DNA of 6,666 bases from a bacterium (GCA_017444045.1 JAFSXO010000026.1:1-6666); one strand, 5' to 3'; positions 1-6,565 are shown, counted from the first letter of the stretch. Made by a program: numbers and translations. Notes: generated by a model not told the origin, from the sequence alone.

Positions 1-1391
1 AAATACAGACGCGTTACATAAAATGCGGTCAGGAAGGTGGCCAGACTGAGCATGATGTAAAGCGCCAGGCCGGCGGGTGTGTCGCAGTGCTGGCTTACGC
101 AGGTTAAAATCTCGTCCTTAGACCAGAAGCCGGCGAAGGGAGGAATACCGGCCAGAGCTAGGCAGCCCATTAAAAAAGCGAACCAGGTGCAGGGCAGGAG
201 CTTGCGCAGGCCGCCCATGTGCCACATGTCGTTGCTGTGGCAGGCCACGATAACCGCGCCAGAGCCCAGGAACAGCAGGGCCTTGAAAAAGGCGTGGGTG
301 AAAAGGTGGAACGTTCCCGCCGTATAGGCGCCGATGCCCAGAGCGGTCATCATAAAGCCCAGCTGCGAAATGGTGGAATAAGCCAGCACCTTCTTGATGT
401 CGTTCTGTACGGTGGCTATAGAGGCTGCCAATAAGGCTGTAATCGCTCCTATGAAGGCGACAGCTAAGGCTGCGGAGGTGGGAACTCCGGCGGGATGGAA
501 CACGGGAAATATTCTGGCTACCAGATAAATACCGGCGGCAACCATGGTGGCGGCGTGGATTAGCGCCGAAACCGGGGTGGGGCCTTCCATAGCGTCGGGC
601 AGCCAGATGTGCAGGGGGAACTGGGCGCTCTTGCCGACGGCGCCGCAGAATATGAGCAGACCCGCGACAGTCAGCATGGCCACATCAATATGTGAGGAGC
701 CGGTGCTGAGAGTATTGGTTATGGTGACGAAATCGAAGTGCCTGAGGCTTATGCCGAGCAGTAGGATACCCATTAGCAGGCCTAAATCGCCAAAGCGCGT
801 GACTATAAAGGCCTTCTTTGAGGCGTGGGCGGCGCTGGTCTTGAAATACCAGAAGCCGATCAGCAGGTATGAGCAAAGCCCCACCAGCTCCCAGAAGATG
901 TAGGTCTGCAGCAGGTTGTTGGCCAGCACCAGGCCGAGCATGGAGAACATGAACAGCGACAGCCAGCCGAAGAAGCGGGACATTGAGGCCGAGCCTTGGG
1001 TGGGAAAATGGGGAATCTCGGCGCTCATGTAGGCGAAGGAGTAAATTTGGATGCACAGGCCGACAAAGCACACCATCGCCAGCATAAAGGCGGATAGATT
1101 GTCCACCAGCAACCCCAGCTCTATGGTGCCCAGCGGCTGTCCGGGCATCAGGTCGATCCAGGGAAAGCTCGCCTGCATGGGGGGAGCCTGGGGAGCGCTT
1201 AAGCGCTGCTGAAGTACGCCCAATGCGACCACAAGCGATCCGAGCAGGCCGGTTATAGACACGGCCGCTGACACCTTGCCCCAGCAGCGGGTTATGAAAG
1301 ACACGATAATAAAGGCTATGAAGGGCAGCAGCGGTACGGCCCATACATAACTCGCGATTCCTGTTAATGGCAGATAACTTTCGGTGGTCAC
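1..1391 (-). CDS. nuoL: NADH-quinone oxidoreductase subunit L (NuoL), C-terminus beyond window
   Basis: This is the large antiporter-like membrane subunit at the distal end of complex I, thought to move protons across the cytoplasmic membrane. Translating by hand from a GTG at 1391 gives 463 uninterrupted codons running off the left edge; full NuoL proteins are usually about 600-660 residues, so the C-terminal part, including the lateral helix, is missing here. Visible family residues are E168 in FWELVGLCSY, D202 in RFGDLG, K254 in GKSAQFPLHIWLPDAMEG, H279 in SALIHAATMV, K370 in THAFFKALLFL and K425 in FWSKDEI. These appear to match the known proton-channel Glu, Lys and His positions. The GTG was chosen because AAAGG lies 8 bases upstream and the first in-frame ATG is about 70 codons later, inside conserved sequence. 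It begins 4 bases after the nuoK stop. Identity is very secure; the start is fairly secure. Confidence 0.97.
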   Translation of the reverse strand, partial: MTTESYLPLTGIASYVWAVPLLPFIAFIIVSFITRCWGKVSAAVSITGLLGSLVVALGVLQQRLSAPQAPPMQASFPWIDLMPGQPLGTIELGLLVDNLSAFMLAMVCFVGLCIQIYSFAYMSAEIPHFPTQGSASMSRFFGWLSLFMFSMLGLVLANNLLQTYIFWELVGLCSYLLIGFWYFKTSAAHASKKAFIVTRFGDLGLLMGILLLGISLRHFDFVTITNTLSTGSSHIDVAMLTVAGLLIFCGAVGKSAQFPLHIWLPDAMEGPTPVSALIHAATMVAAGIYLVARIFPVFHPAGVPTSAALAVAFIGAITALLAASIATVQNDIKKVLAYSTISQLGFMMTALGIGAYTAGTFHLFTHAFFKALLFLGSGAVIVACHSNDMWHMGGLRKLLPCTWFAFLMGCLALAGIPPFAGFWSKDEILTCVSQHCDTPAGLALYIMLSLATFLTAFYVTRLY

Positions 1392-1395
1392 GTGC

Positions 1396-1704
1396 TTAGC
1401 CTTTCAACTCGTTGATGCCGTCGGTATCGATATGGCGGAAGTTGCGGTAGATAGACAGTATAATGGCGATGCCTATGGCCGATTCGGCGGCCGCTACGGC
1501 TAGGCCGAACATGGCGAGTATGATCCCGTCCAGATGGGGGAGAAAATGGGCGAAGGCCACGAGATTGATATTTACCGCGTTAAACATCAACTCCAGCCCC
1601 ATAAGCATGGCGATGCTGTTTCGCCTGGTTAACACGCCGTAAAGCCCTATGCAGAAAAGGAGAGCGGCGACTGATAAAACGCTGTGTAACTCTAACTGAT
1701 ACAT
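1396..1704 (-). CDS. nuoK: NADH-quinone oxidoreductase subunit K (NuoK)
   Basis: A small membrane subunit of the complex I proton-pumping arm, with 102 residues against a usual size of about 100. Three transmembrane helices are visible at roughly 4-24, 29-52 and 60-86. Two membrane-buried glutamates expected for the family are present: E38 in GLELMFNAVN and E74 in AAAESAIGIA, corresponding to E36 and E72 of the E. coli protein. The frame is open a further 84 codons upstream, but that stretch is polar and lies antisense-free over nuoJ coding sequence, so the start is placed at MYQLELH, where AAAGGA sits a few bases upstream. Only two bases separate it from the nuoJ stop and four from the nuoL start, so translation of J, K and L is probably coupled. 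Confidence 0.97.
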   Translation of the reverse strand: MYQLELHSVLSVAALLFCIGLYGVLTRRNSIAMLMGLELMFNAVNINLVAFAHFLPHLDGIILAMFGLAVAAAESAIGIAIILSIYRNFRHIDTDGINELKG

Positions 1705-1706
1705 AG

Positions 1707-2348
1707 TTATTCCTTTGCGGGCGTTGAGGCAGGCTCGGCGGGAGAGGCGGGAGCATCTGCAGGGGTGCCGCTGTCTGCTGGGCTTCGGTCTTCCTTGCGG
1801 GCTAAAGCGATCGCAGCGATGAGCGTGGCCAGAATAATAACGGAGATTAACTCGAAGGGTACTGCGTAAGGGGTCAGCAGGCGCAGGCCGATGTTTGTAG
1901 TGCTTAGTGACGTTATATCGATGGCGCTGCTGCTGGCTGCCGTGCTGTTCGCCCACCCAGCGAAGCCGAATTTAGAGCTAGATACTGTCAGCCAGAGCAG
2001 CCCAAAAAGCAGGACACTGGCGAACAGTCCCATGAACGGCTGAAAAAACGTGGTGTTCGGGCGCGGTTCCATCATCTTGTCGGTCAGCATTACCGCGAAA
2101 AGCAGCATGGTAGCGATAGCTCCGACATAGACGAGAAGCTGCAGGGCGGCCATAAAGGGACAGCCCAGCAGAGCGTATATTCCCGCGGCGCAGACAAAGC
2201 AGACGATCATGGCGATACCCGCGTGAAATACGCGCTTAACGGTAACTACGCACAGACCGCTGATGAGCATGACCGCAGCGAAGCACCAGAACAGCAGGGT
2301 GTCTATTGGAAAGCTATCCCATGCGTAAATATCCATAGAGAACGGCAT
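1707..2348 (-). CDS. nuoJ: NADH-quinone oxidoreductase subunit J (NuoJ)
   Basis: A membrane subunit of complex I (the ND6 homologue), 213 residues. About five transmembrane helices lie near 15-37, 42-61, 67-89, 102-122 and 160-183. The family signature LVYVGAIATMLLFAVML is at 72-88; its Y74-G76 region corresponds to the helix whose local bulge is thought to couple quinone reduction to pumping. PFEL with E166 is in the last helix. The start is the ATG at 2348, because GGAGGG lies 8 bases upstream. The alternative ATG at 2336 (MDIYAW) would sit 20 bases from that site, and the longer frame up to 2495 merely overlaps nuoH. The tail after about residue 184 is charged and then rich in Ala, Pro and Ser, and is probably disordered. 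It shares one base with the nuoH stop (TAATG), which leaves no room for nuoI. Confidence 0.96.
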   Translation of the reverse strand: MPFSMDIYAWDSFPIDTLLFWCFAAVMLISGLCVVTVKRVFHAGIAMIVCFVCAAGIYALLGCPFMAALQLLVYVGAIATMLLFAVMLTDKMMEPRPNTTFFQPFMGLFASVLLFGLLWLTVSSSKFGFAGWANSTAASSSAIDITSLSTTNIGLRLLTPYAVPFELISVIILATLIAAIALARKEDRSPADSGTPADAPASPAEPASTPAKE

Positions 2349-3529
2349 TAGCTTAGCCCTCCGTAGTAGATCTGCTGCACAGCGGCGATAACGGTGCAGA
2401 CGATAACATTGGCGATTGACAGCGGCAAAAGGAACTTCCAGCCGAAGTTCATTAGGTGATCGGGACGGACGCGCACGAAGGTCCAGCGTATCCACATGAG
2501 GATCAGCAGCACTGAATAGGCTTTAATGGAAAAAACGACCAATCCGACGAGTAAGTCGAAATACGGCAGTATGCAGAAGCCCAGATTAAGCTCAGGCGGG
2601 GGAGTTATTCCAGGAATGCTCCAGCCGCCCAGAAATACGGCGGTGAATATGCTGCTGACTACGAAGGCGTTGGAGAACTCTGCCAGGTAGAACATAGCAA
2701 AGCGCATGCCCGAATACTCGGTATTGAACCCTGTTCCGAGCTCCTGCTCGGATTCAGGCATGTCGAAGGGGGGGCGGTTGCTTTCGGCGATTGCGCATAT
2801 GAAATAGACCGCGGCTCCTATAACGCTGGGAATGATAAACCAGCCTAAGAAAGGAATGCCGAACAGTCCCTGCGTCTGCGCCTTGACTATATCGCCGAGG
2901 GAAAGCGAGCCAGCCAAAATAATCGGCCCCATGAGGGCGAATACCATGGGGATCTCGTAGGAGAGCATCTGCACCACGGAGCGAAAACCGCCCAGCATGC
3001 TGTATTTGTTGTTTGATGACCAGCCAGCCGTTAGGATGGAAAAGACCGTGAGGCTGGGGACGGCCACGATATACAGAAGGCCAACGTTCAGATCGGCAAA
3101 AGCAAAGGTTACCTGCTCGGTTTGGTGATACGAGGTTGCCGACCAGGGAATGGGCACGTAAACAGCTATAGCCGCCAGCATAACTACGATGGGGGCGAGG
3201 ATAAACCCCAGTCTGTCGACCTTGCTGGGAATAATATCTTCTTTAAAGATCAGCTTGGTGGCGTCGCACGCGGTGGCAAACCAGCCTCCCAGCCACATAG
3301 ATTTTTGGGCCATCATCTTAGGCCCGCACAGCATAGGGCCCTGGCGGCGTTGGATCCTGCCGCTAATTTTGCGCTCCAGCCAGATCAGAAACAGCGCATT
3401 AACCGAAACAGCGGCATAGATAGCGATGAGGGCTATGAGCATAGCCAGCCCCACTGCAGCCCAGGTAGGAAGAGTTATATTCCAAGGCTTAAGTATGTCG
3501 GCAAACAGTCTATTACAAATAGGTTCCAC
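2348..3529 (-). CDS. nuoH: NADH-quinone oxidoreductase subunit H (NuoH)
   Basis: The membrane subunit (ND1 homologue) that forms the floor of the quinone chamber and joins the peripheral arm to the pumps. It has 393 residues and about eight or nine hydrophobic helices. Family marks are LERKISGRIQ (51-60), KLIFKEDIIP (92-101), LSYEIPM (189-195) and the acidic quinone-loop stretch around AESNRPPFDMPESEQEL with E249, D256, E259, E261 and E263, followed by EYSGMRF. The loop after RRQGP is about ten residues longer than in the E. coli protein and holds C68 and C88 close to its ends. The start is GTG at 3529, supported by CAGG six bases upstream; no in-frame ATG occurs before residue 30, which is inside the first helix. 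It follows nuoD after 48 bases, with nuoEFG absent, and overlaps nuoJ by one base. Confidence 0.97.
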   Translation of the reverse strand: MEPICNRLFADILKPWNITLPTWAAVGLAMLIALIAIYAAVSVNALFLIWLERKISGRIQRRQGPMLCGPKMMAQKSMWLGGWFATACDATKLIFKEDIIPSKVDRLGFILAPIVVMLAAIAVYVPIPWSATSYHQTEQVTFAFADLNVGLLYIVAVPSLTVFSILTAGWSSNNKYSMLGGFRSVVQMLSYEIPMVFALMGPIILAGSLSLGDIVKAQTQGLFGIPFLGWFIIPSVIGAAVYFICAIAESNRPPFDMPESEQELGTGFNTEYSGMRFAMFYLAEFSNAFVVSSIFTAVFLGGWSIPGITPPPELNLGFCILPYFDLLVGLVVFSIKAYSVLLILMWIRWTFVRVRPDHLMNFGWKFLLPLSIANVIVCTVIAAVQQIYYGGLS

Positions 3530-3577
3530 GGATAACCTGCGGTTTCTGGCGCGGGGCCAAGGTCGGCGGAGGGCAGA

Positions 3578-4702
3578 TCAGCGATCTGTCTCCGGCAGCA
3601 CTATGTCGAAGCTGGCGCTCATGGCGACGATGTCGGAGAACAGACAGTCCCTGAACAGATGGGAAAAGACGCTGCAATGGCTGAACGAGGGAGTGCGGAA
3701 TTTGCAGCGGTAGGGGCGCTCGGAGCCGTCTGATACCAGATAGCAGCCGAGATCGCCGCGCGAGGATTCAATGCGCACATAGGTCTCGCCAGCCGGAACC
3801 TTCAGCTCGTAAGGCTGGCGGGCCAGATACTCGCCCTTGGGAAGCTTCTCGGCGCACTGGCGCAGGATGCGTGCGCTCTGGCGCAGCTCCTCCATGCGTA
3901 TGCGGTAGCGGGCGAAGGTATCGCCTTCTGTGCGTATAGGCACGTCGAATTCTAGCTCGGGGTATACAGAATACGGCTCAATTTTGCGTATATCGTTGTT
4001 GAGGCCGCAGGCTCTGAGGTTGGGACCGCACACGCCGTATCGCAGCGCATCGGCCTGCGACAGCACGCCGACGCCTTTGGTGCGGTTGTAGAATATGGGA
4101 TTCTCGTCGATTATGGCTTCGTATTCGCTGGAGAGCAGGGGCTCCCAGTAGTCTAGGAAGGCTATCATGCGATCTAAGAAGCCGGGCTTTATGTCGCAGG
4201 CCACGCCGCCGATGCGCATATAGTTGTACAGCAGGCGCGCTCCGCAGGTCTCTTCAAAGAGGTCGAGCACCTTTTCGCGGTCGCGGAAGCCGAAGAGAAA
4301 CGGGGTCGTGCCTCCCAGGTCTAGGGTAAAGGTGCCGTAGGCGAGCAGATGCGAGGCTATGCGGTTTAGCTCGCTCATTATCACGCGCAGGTACTCAGCG
4401 CGAGGCGGGATGGTGAGATCGAGCAATTTCTCTACCGCCATGACGTAGGCCAAGCTTGAGGTCATGGCTGAGCAGTAGTCCACGCGGTCGGCGAGGGGAA
4501 CACCTTGAGCGTAGGTGCGGTGCTCCATGATCTTTTCTATTGAGCGGTGCAGGAAACCGACGTTAGGCCGACAGGCTACAACGCGCTCGCCGTCCAGGGT
4601 CAGGGACAGCTGCAGCACGCCGTGGGTTGACGGGTGGTGCGGGCCCATTTTTAGCTCGAACTCTTCGGTTACCAAATCCGGATTGGGGGGAAAGGTGCTC
4701 AT
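3578..4702 (-). CDS. nuoD: NADH-quinone oxidoreductase subunit D (NuoD, 49-kDa type)
   Basis: The peripheral-arm subunit that, with NuoB, forms the quinone reduction site next to cluster N2. At 374 residues it is near full length for the family. It has the N-terminal GPHHPSTHGVL motif at 20-30, whose histidines line the quinone site, and Y76 in DRVDYCSAM, the likely quinone-binding tyrosine. NVGFLHRSIEK is at 47-57, and the C-terminal RPYRCKFRTPSF and ending FDIVLPETDR are intact. The four Cys ligands of NiFe hydrogenase large subunits are missing at both ends, so it is a complex I rather than hydrogenase subunit. The start is the ATG at 4702, with AGAGGA five bases or so upstream; the open frame to 4801 adds only sequence overlapping nuoC. 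The gap after nuoC is 35 bases. It is separate from nuoC, not fused as in E. coli. Confidence 0.98.
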   Translation of the reverse strand: MSTFPPNPDLVTEEFELKMGPHHPSTHGVLQLSLTLDGERVVACRPNVGFLHRSIEKIMEHRTYAQGVPLADRVDYCSAMTSSLAYVMAVEKLLDLTIPPRAEYLRVIMSELNRIASHLLAYGTFTLDLGGTTPFLFGFRDREKVLDLFEETCGARLLYNYMRIGGVACDIKPGFLDRMIAFLDYWEPLLSSEYEAIIDENPIFYNRTKGVGVLSQADALRYGVCGPNLRACGLNNDIRKIEPYSVYPELEFDVPIRTEGDTFARYRIRMEELRQSARILRQCAEKLPKGEYLARQPYELKVPAGETYVRIESSRGDLGCYLVSDGSERPYRCKFRTPSFSHCSVFSHLFRDCLFSDIVAMSASFDIVLPETDR

Positions 4703-4737
4703 ACGTTCCTCTGGCTCTGAATTGCGCTGCTGCGGGG

Positions 4738-5205
4738 TTATTCGGGACGGTGAATGAGATTGGGATGGGTGTAATCCTTGCGCAGCGGATAGCCCTCCCA
4801 ACCGTCAAACATCATAATGCGCCGCAGATCGGGATGCCTGCTGAAGGTAACGCCGAACAGGTCGTACACCTCTCGTTCGCTCCAGTTGGCACCCTCCCAA
4901 ATATCGCTAACAGTTTCTATCTGTGGATCGCGGCGCGGCAGAGCAGTTTTAACCATTAGGCGATGGCCCAGGGGGTGCGAATACAGAGAATAAACCAAAA
5001 CTATCTCATCGCGGTCGGGCCAGTCTTGGGCGGTGACAAACTCAAAGTAGGTGAGCTGAGCTGCTGGATCGTCGCGCATCCATAGGCATAGACCATGGAG
5101 GTCGGCGCTGTTCACCACTATGGCATCGGGGTTGGCAGTGTCGGCCTTGGCGTGCAGATCGGGCATAGCCTGATTGGCCGCTTTGATGAATTCGTCTCTA
5201 TTCAT
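4738..5205 (-). CDS. nuoC: NADH-quinone oxidoreductase subunit C (NuoC, 30-kDa type)
   Basis: A peripheral-arm scaffold subunit of complex I that packs against NuoB and NuoD and has no cofactor of its own. It is 155 residues, a typical size for an unfused NuoC. The C-terminal family signature is clear: ANWSEREVYDLFGVTF at roughly 106-121, then RHPDLRRIMMFDGWEGYPLRKDY. The ATG at 5205 has AGGGGA seven bases upstream and lies eight bases inside the end of nuoB, which suggests coupled translation. The chain stops shortly after PLRKDY, so nothing of NuoD is fused to it; nuoD begins 35 bases later with its own ribosome binding site. Confidence 0.97.
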   Translation of the reverse strand: MNRDEFIKAANQAMPDLHAKADTANPDAIVVNSADLHGLCLWMRDDPAAQLTYFEFVTAQDWPDRDEIVLVYSLYSHPLGHRLMVKTALPRRDPQIETVSDIWEGANWSEREVYDLFGVTFSRHPDLRRIMMFDGWEGYPLRKDYTHPNLIHRPE

Positions 5206-5833
5206 GCTTCTGTCCCCTGATGTCGAGTATCTGCAGATCGTCGAAGGCGCGCGGCGGAACTAAATTATCCAGAGCCAGGCGGCTGGCATTGGCCTCCTGT
5301 CCGATGCGGATTGCCGCACCTCTTGGCTGGCCGAGCTTGTAGGTGCGCACTTTTTTCTGAACGGCTAAGCAGCCCTGCAGTAAGGCTTCCGGGCGGGGAG
5401 GGCAGCCGGCGATATACACATCGACGGGAATGATTTTATCGACGCCCTTGAGCACCGAGTAGCTGTCATAGTAGAATGGACCGCCGTTGCTGGCGCAACC
5501 GCCCATGGCGACCACGAAGCGTGGCTCGGACATCTGCTCGTAGAGCATTTTTACGCGGGGAGCCATTTTTAGGGTAACGGTTCCAGCGATGAGCATTACG
5601 TCTGACTGGCGCGGGGAAGCGCGGTAAAACATGCCCAGACGGTCGAAGTCGTAGCGCGAGGAACCCGTGGCCATAAGCTCAATAGCGCAGCAGGCCAGGC
5701 CGAAGAGCATATACCACATAGAGTAGGCCTGGGCGTTGTCGATGCCCCAGTTGACGGGAGCCATGACGATAGAGGCCCCTGGAAGGCGCTCTGCGTAAAC
5801 AGAGCCTTTGTTTAACAGGCCCATTAAACCCAT
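5198..5833 (-). CDS. nuoB: NADH-quinone oxidoreductase subunit B (NuoB, binds cluster N2)
   Basis: The subunit that holds [4Fe-4S] cluster N2, the last electron carrier before quinone. It is 211 residues. All four expected cysteines are present: the adjacent pair C48-C49 in FGLACCAIE, C113 in GGCASNGGPF and C144 in AGCPPRPEAL. DFDRLGMFYRASPRQSDVM and GTVTLKMAPR are also typical. About 40 residues follow the conserved core, with no recognised domain. Two starts are possible. The ATG at 5833 is preferred because GAAGGGAG ends seven bases before it, giving a ten-base overlap with nuoA. The ATG at 5824 would overlap the nuoA stop by one base but is 16 bases from that site. With NuoI not encoded beside it, the normal electron donor to N2 is unaccounted for in this window. 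Confidence 0.98.
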   Translation of the reverse strand: MGLMGLLNKGSVYAERLPGASIVMAPVNWGIDNAQAYSMWYMLFGLACCAIELMATGSSRYDFDRLGMFYRASPRQSDVMLIAGTVTLKMAPRVKMLYEQMSEPRFVVAMGGCASNGGPFYYDSYSVLKGVDKIIPVDVYIAGCPPRPEALLQGCLAVQKKVRTYKLGQPRGAAIRIGQEANASRLALDNLVPPRAFDDLQILDIRGQKHE

Positions 5834-6204
5834 TTCGTAGCTCCCTTCTTCCAAGCATAGCCCAGGGCTGCAACAATTATGGCCAGGAATATGAGCATAT
5901 CGGCCGATGCCGTGAGCACCTGGCCCAGAGCGCACATTTTGCGGAAGGCAACTGCCCAGGGTATAGTGAACGCGGCGTCGACATCAAAAAGCATGAAGAG
6001 CAGGGCGAACAGATAATAGCGCGCGTTATAGCGCACCCAAGCCGATGGCTTGATCACTTCGCCTGATTCGTAGTGGCGCACCTTGGTAGGGGTTTTATGG
6101 GAGCCAGCCATTAATATATTGATGACTACCGCTCCGATTGACATGGCTGCTCCTCCGAAGAAGAACAGTATGACAAAGGCCAGATTAAAGTTCGTTTCAG
6201 CCAT
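5824..6204 (-). CDS. nuoA: NADH-quinone oxidoreductase subunit A (NuoA)
   Basis: A small membrane subunit (ND3 homologue) at the junction of the peripheral and membrane arms; its first loop lies near the quinone cavity. It is 126 residues with three helices near 9-33, 62-83 and 101-118. The loop carries YESGE at 45-49, where many homologues have Cys in place of Ser47. ARYYLFALLFMLFDVD and PWAV follow. D74 is as expected, but D76 replaces the Glu usual in FDVE, a conservative change. It is the first gene of the operon. The ribosome binding site is poor: AAAGGGA is present but about 18 bases from the ATG, so initiation may be weak or depend on something else. The ATG is kept because the first helix starts soon after it. 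Confidence 0.96.
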   Translation of the reverse strand: MAETNFNLAFVILFFFGGAAMSIGAVVINILMAGSHKTPTKVRHYESGEVIKPSAWVRYNARYYLFALLFMLFDVDAAFTIPWAVAFRKMCALGQVLTASADMLIFLAIIVAALGYAWKKGATKWV

Positions 6205-6276
6205 AATTGCGTCTGCAGGGTCCCTTTATCTGTGGGTAAGCTGTTGAGACTTTCCCGTGTTTGCAAAATATAAAAA

Positions 6277-6305
6277 ACATTACATAATTGCCTGCTAAAA
6301 GGCAA
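6277..6305 (-). promoter_or_regulatory. Weak candidate nuo promoter
   Basis: On the minus strand TTGCCT (6305-6300) is followed after 17 bases by TAATGT (6282-6277), in AT-rich sequence about 75 bases before nuoA. The -35 is fair and the -10 poor against the sigma-70 consensus. The -35 lies within one arm of a TTGCC/GGCAA dyad (6288-6305), which could place it under repressor control. Speculative. Confidence 0.2.
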
Positions 6306-6331
6306 ATATCCTGCTCAGTCGATGTCGGCAA

Positions 6332-6348
6332 CTTAGCGATCGGCTAAG
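6332..6348. repeat. Dyad CTTAGC-5-GCTAAG
   Basis: Six-base perfect inverted arms CTTAGC (6332-6337) and GCTAAG (6343-6348) flank GATCG. It may be an operator half-site pair or a small hairpin in the nuo leader. No run of T follows on either strand, so it is not a typical terminator. Confidence 0.4.
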
Positions 6349-6358
6349 GTGCTGCTAC

Positions 6359-6373
6359 CCTTAAGTTTTAAGG
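6359..6373. repeat. Dyad CCTTAA-3-TTAAGG
   Basis: Six-base perfect inverted arms CCTTAA (6359-6364) and TTAAGG (6368-6373) flank GTT. It sits ten bases from the CTTAGC/GCTAAG dyad, and both share TTA-type arms. It may be a second operator or leader hairpin. It is too short and AT-rich to be a strong terminator. Confidence 0.4.
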
Positions 6374-6428
6374 ATGTCGGTGTCATTGAGCTAAACTGTA
6401 TTCTCATTAACTTAAGCAATGGATCCCC

Positions 6429-6458
6429 ATTATAACTCCCCCTAAAGCTTCTTGTATA
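6429..6458 (-). promoter_or_regulatory. Candidate distal nuo promoter
   Basis: A perfect TATAAT on the minus strand (6434-6429) has TATACA (6458-6453) 18 bases upstream, matching four of six -35 consensus bases. Transcripts would have a leader of about 220 bases before nuoA, passing through the dyads at 6332-6373. Plausible but unproven, and it lies only about 80 bases from the putative insertion sequence. Confidence 0.25.
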
Positions 6459-6539
6459 CTTTAAACAGTTGCTGGGGTTGACCTAATAAAATACCTCAAG
6501 TAATGTTGGATTATTACTGCCAACCAGCCCGTTGGTAAT

Positions 6540-6565
6540 GATAGTGTGTGTATAATGGTGTAAAT
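6540..6565 (+). repeat. Candidate left terminal inverted repeat (IS256-like)
   Basis: A 26-base candidate repeat with about 19 positions matching the recalled IS256 end. It contains TATAAT at 6551-6556. In IS256-family elements the abutted ends of a circular intermediate can form a promoter for the transposase, and this hexamer would be a suitable -10 for that; this role is inferred. The right-hand partner is outside the window. Confidence 0.45.

Larger units (their letters stand above)
6205..6539. other. Non-coding upstream region of the nuo operon
   Basis: This 335-base stretch between nuoA and the putative insertion sequence is visibly richer in A and T than the nuo genes. No reading frame with a ribosome binding site was found on either strand; the longest short frame on the minus strand, about 24 codons starting near 6407, has no start signal and no recognisable content. 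It contains several dyads and weak promoter candidates listed separately. As the only upstream sequence of a head-of-operon gene it probably carries the nuo promoter and control sites, but this is inferred from position. Confidence 0.6.

Noticed and set aside
79..903. Plus-strand open frames of about 70-120 residues opposite nuoL
   Set aside because: They are antisense to strongly conserved coding sequence and have no ribosome binding site or recognisable domain.
685..1344. 219-residue open frame on the minus strand starting MGRTAAALHSLYY
   Set aside because: It lies wholly inside nuoL in another frame. Its translation is rich in Arg, His and Gly with no family resemblance, while the nuoL frame gives an unbroken conserved antiporter subunit.
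2348..2495. Longer NuoJ starting at 2495 (MDTLDLRARP)
   Set aside because: The extra 49 residues overlap the conserved C-terminus of NuoH, and the ATG at 2348 has a strong ribosome binding site at the right distance.
3122..3713. Plus-strand open frames opposite nuoH and the end of nuoD
   Set aside because: They are antisense shadows of nuoH and nuoD, with no independent support.
3578..4702. NiFe hydrogenase or formate hydrogenlyase large subunit instead of NuoD
   Set aside because: The N- and C-terminal CxxC metal ligands are absent, and the GPHHPSTHG and FDIVLPETDR ends are those of complex I NuoD.
4515..4959. Open frames on both strands across the nuoC-nuoD junction
   Set aside because: The compositions are atypical for proteins, and they overlap conserved NuoC and NuoD residues in the correct frame.
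6332..6373. Rho-independent terminator in the intergenic region
   Set aside because: The stems are only six base pairs, and neither strand has a T-run following the stem.
6337..6407. Short minus-strand frame of about 24 codons upstream of nuoA, possibly a leader peptide
   Set aside because: There is no ribosome binding site, no regulatory codon run, and it spans the dyads; such a frame is expected by chance.
6478..6506. Plus-strand promoter TTGACC-17-TAATGT pointing towards the putative insertion sequence
   Set aside because: The -35 is good, but the -10 matches only three of six consensus bases and no gene starts before the inferred element boundary.
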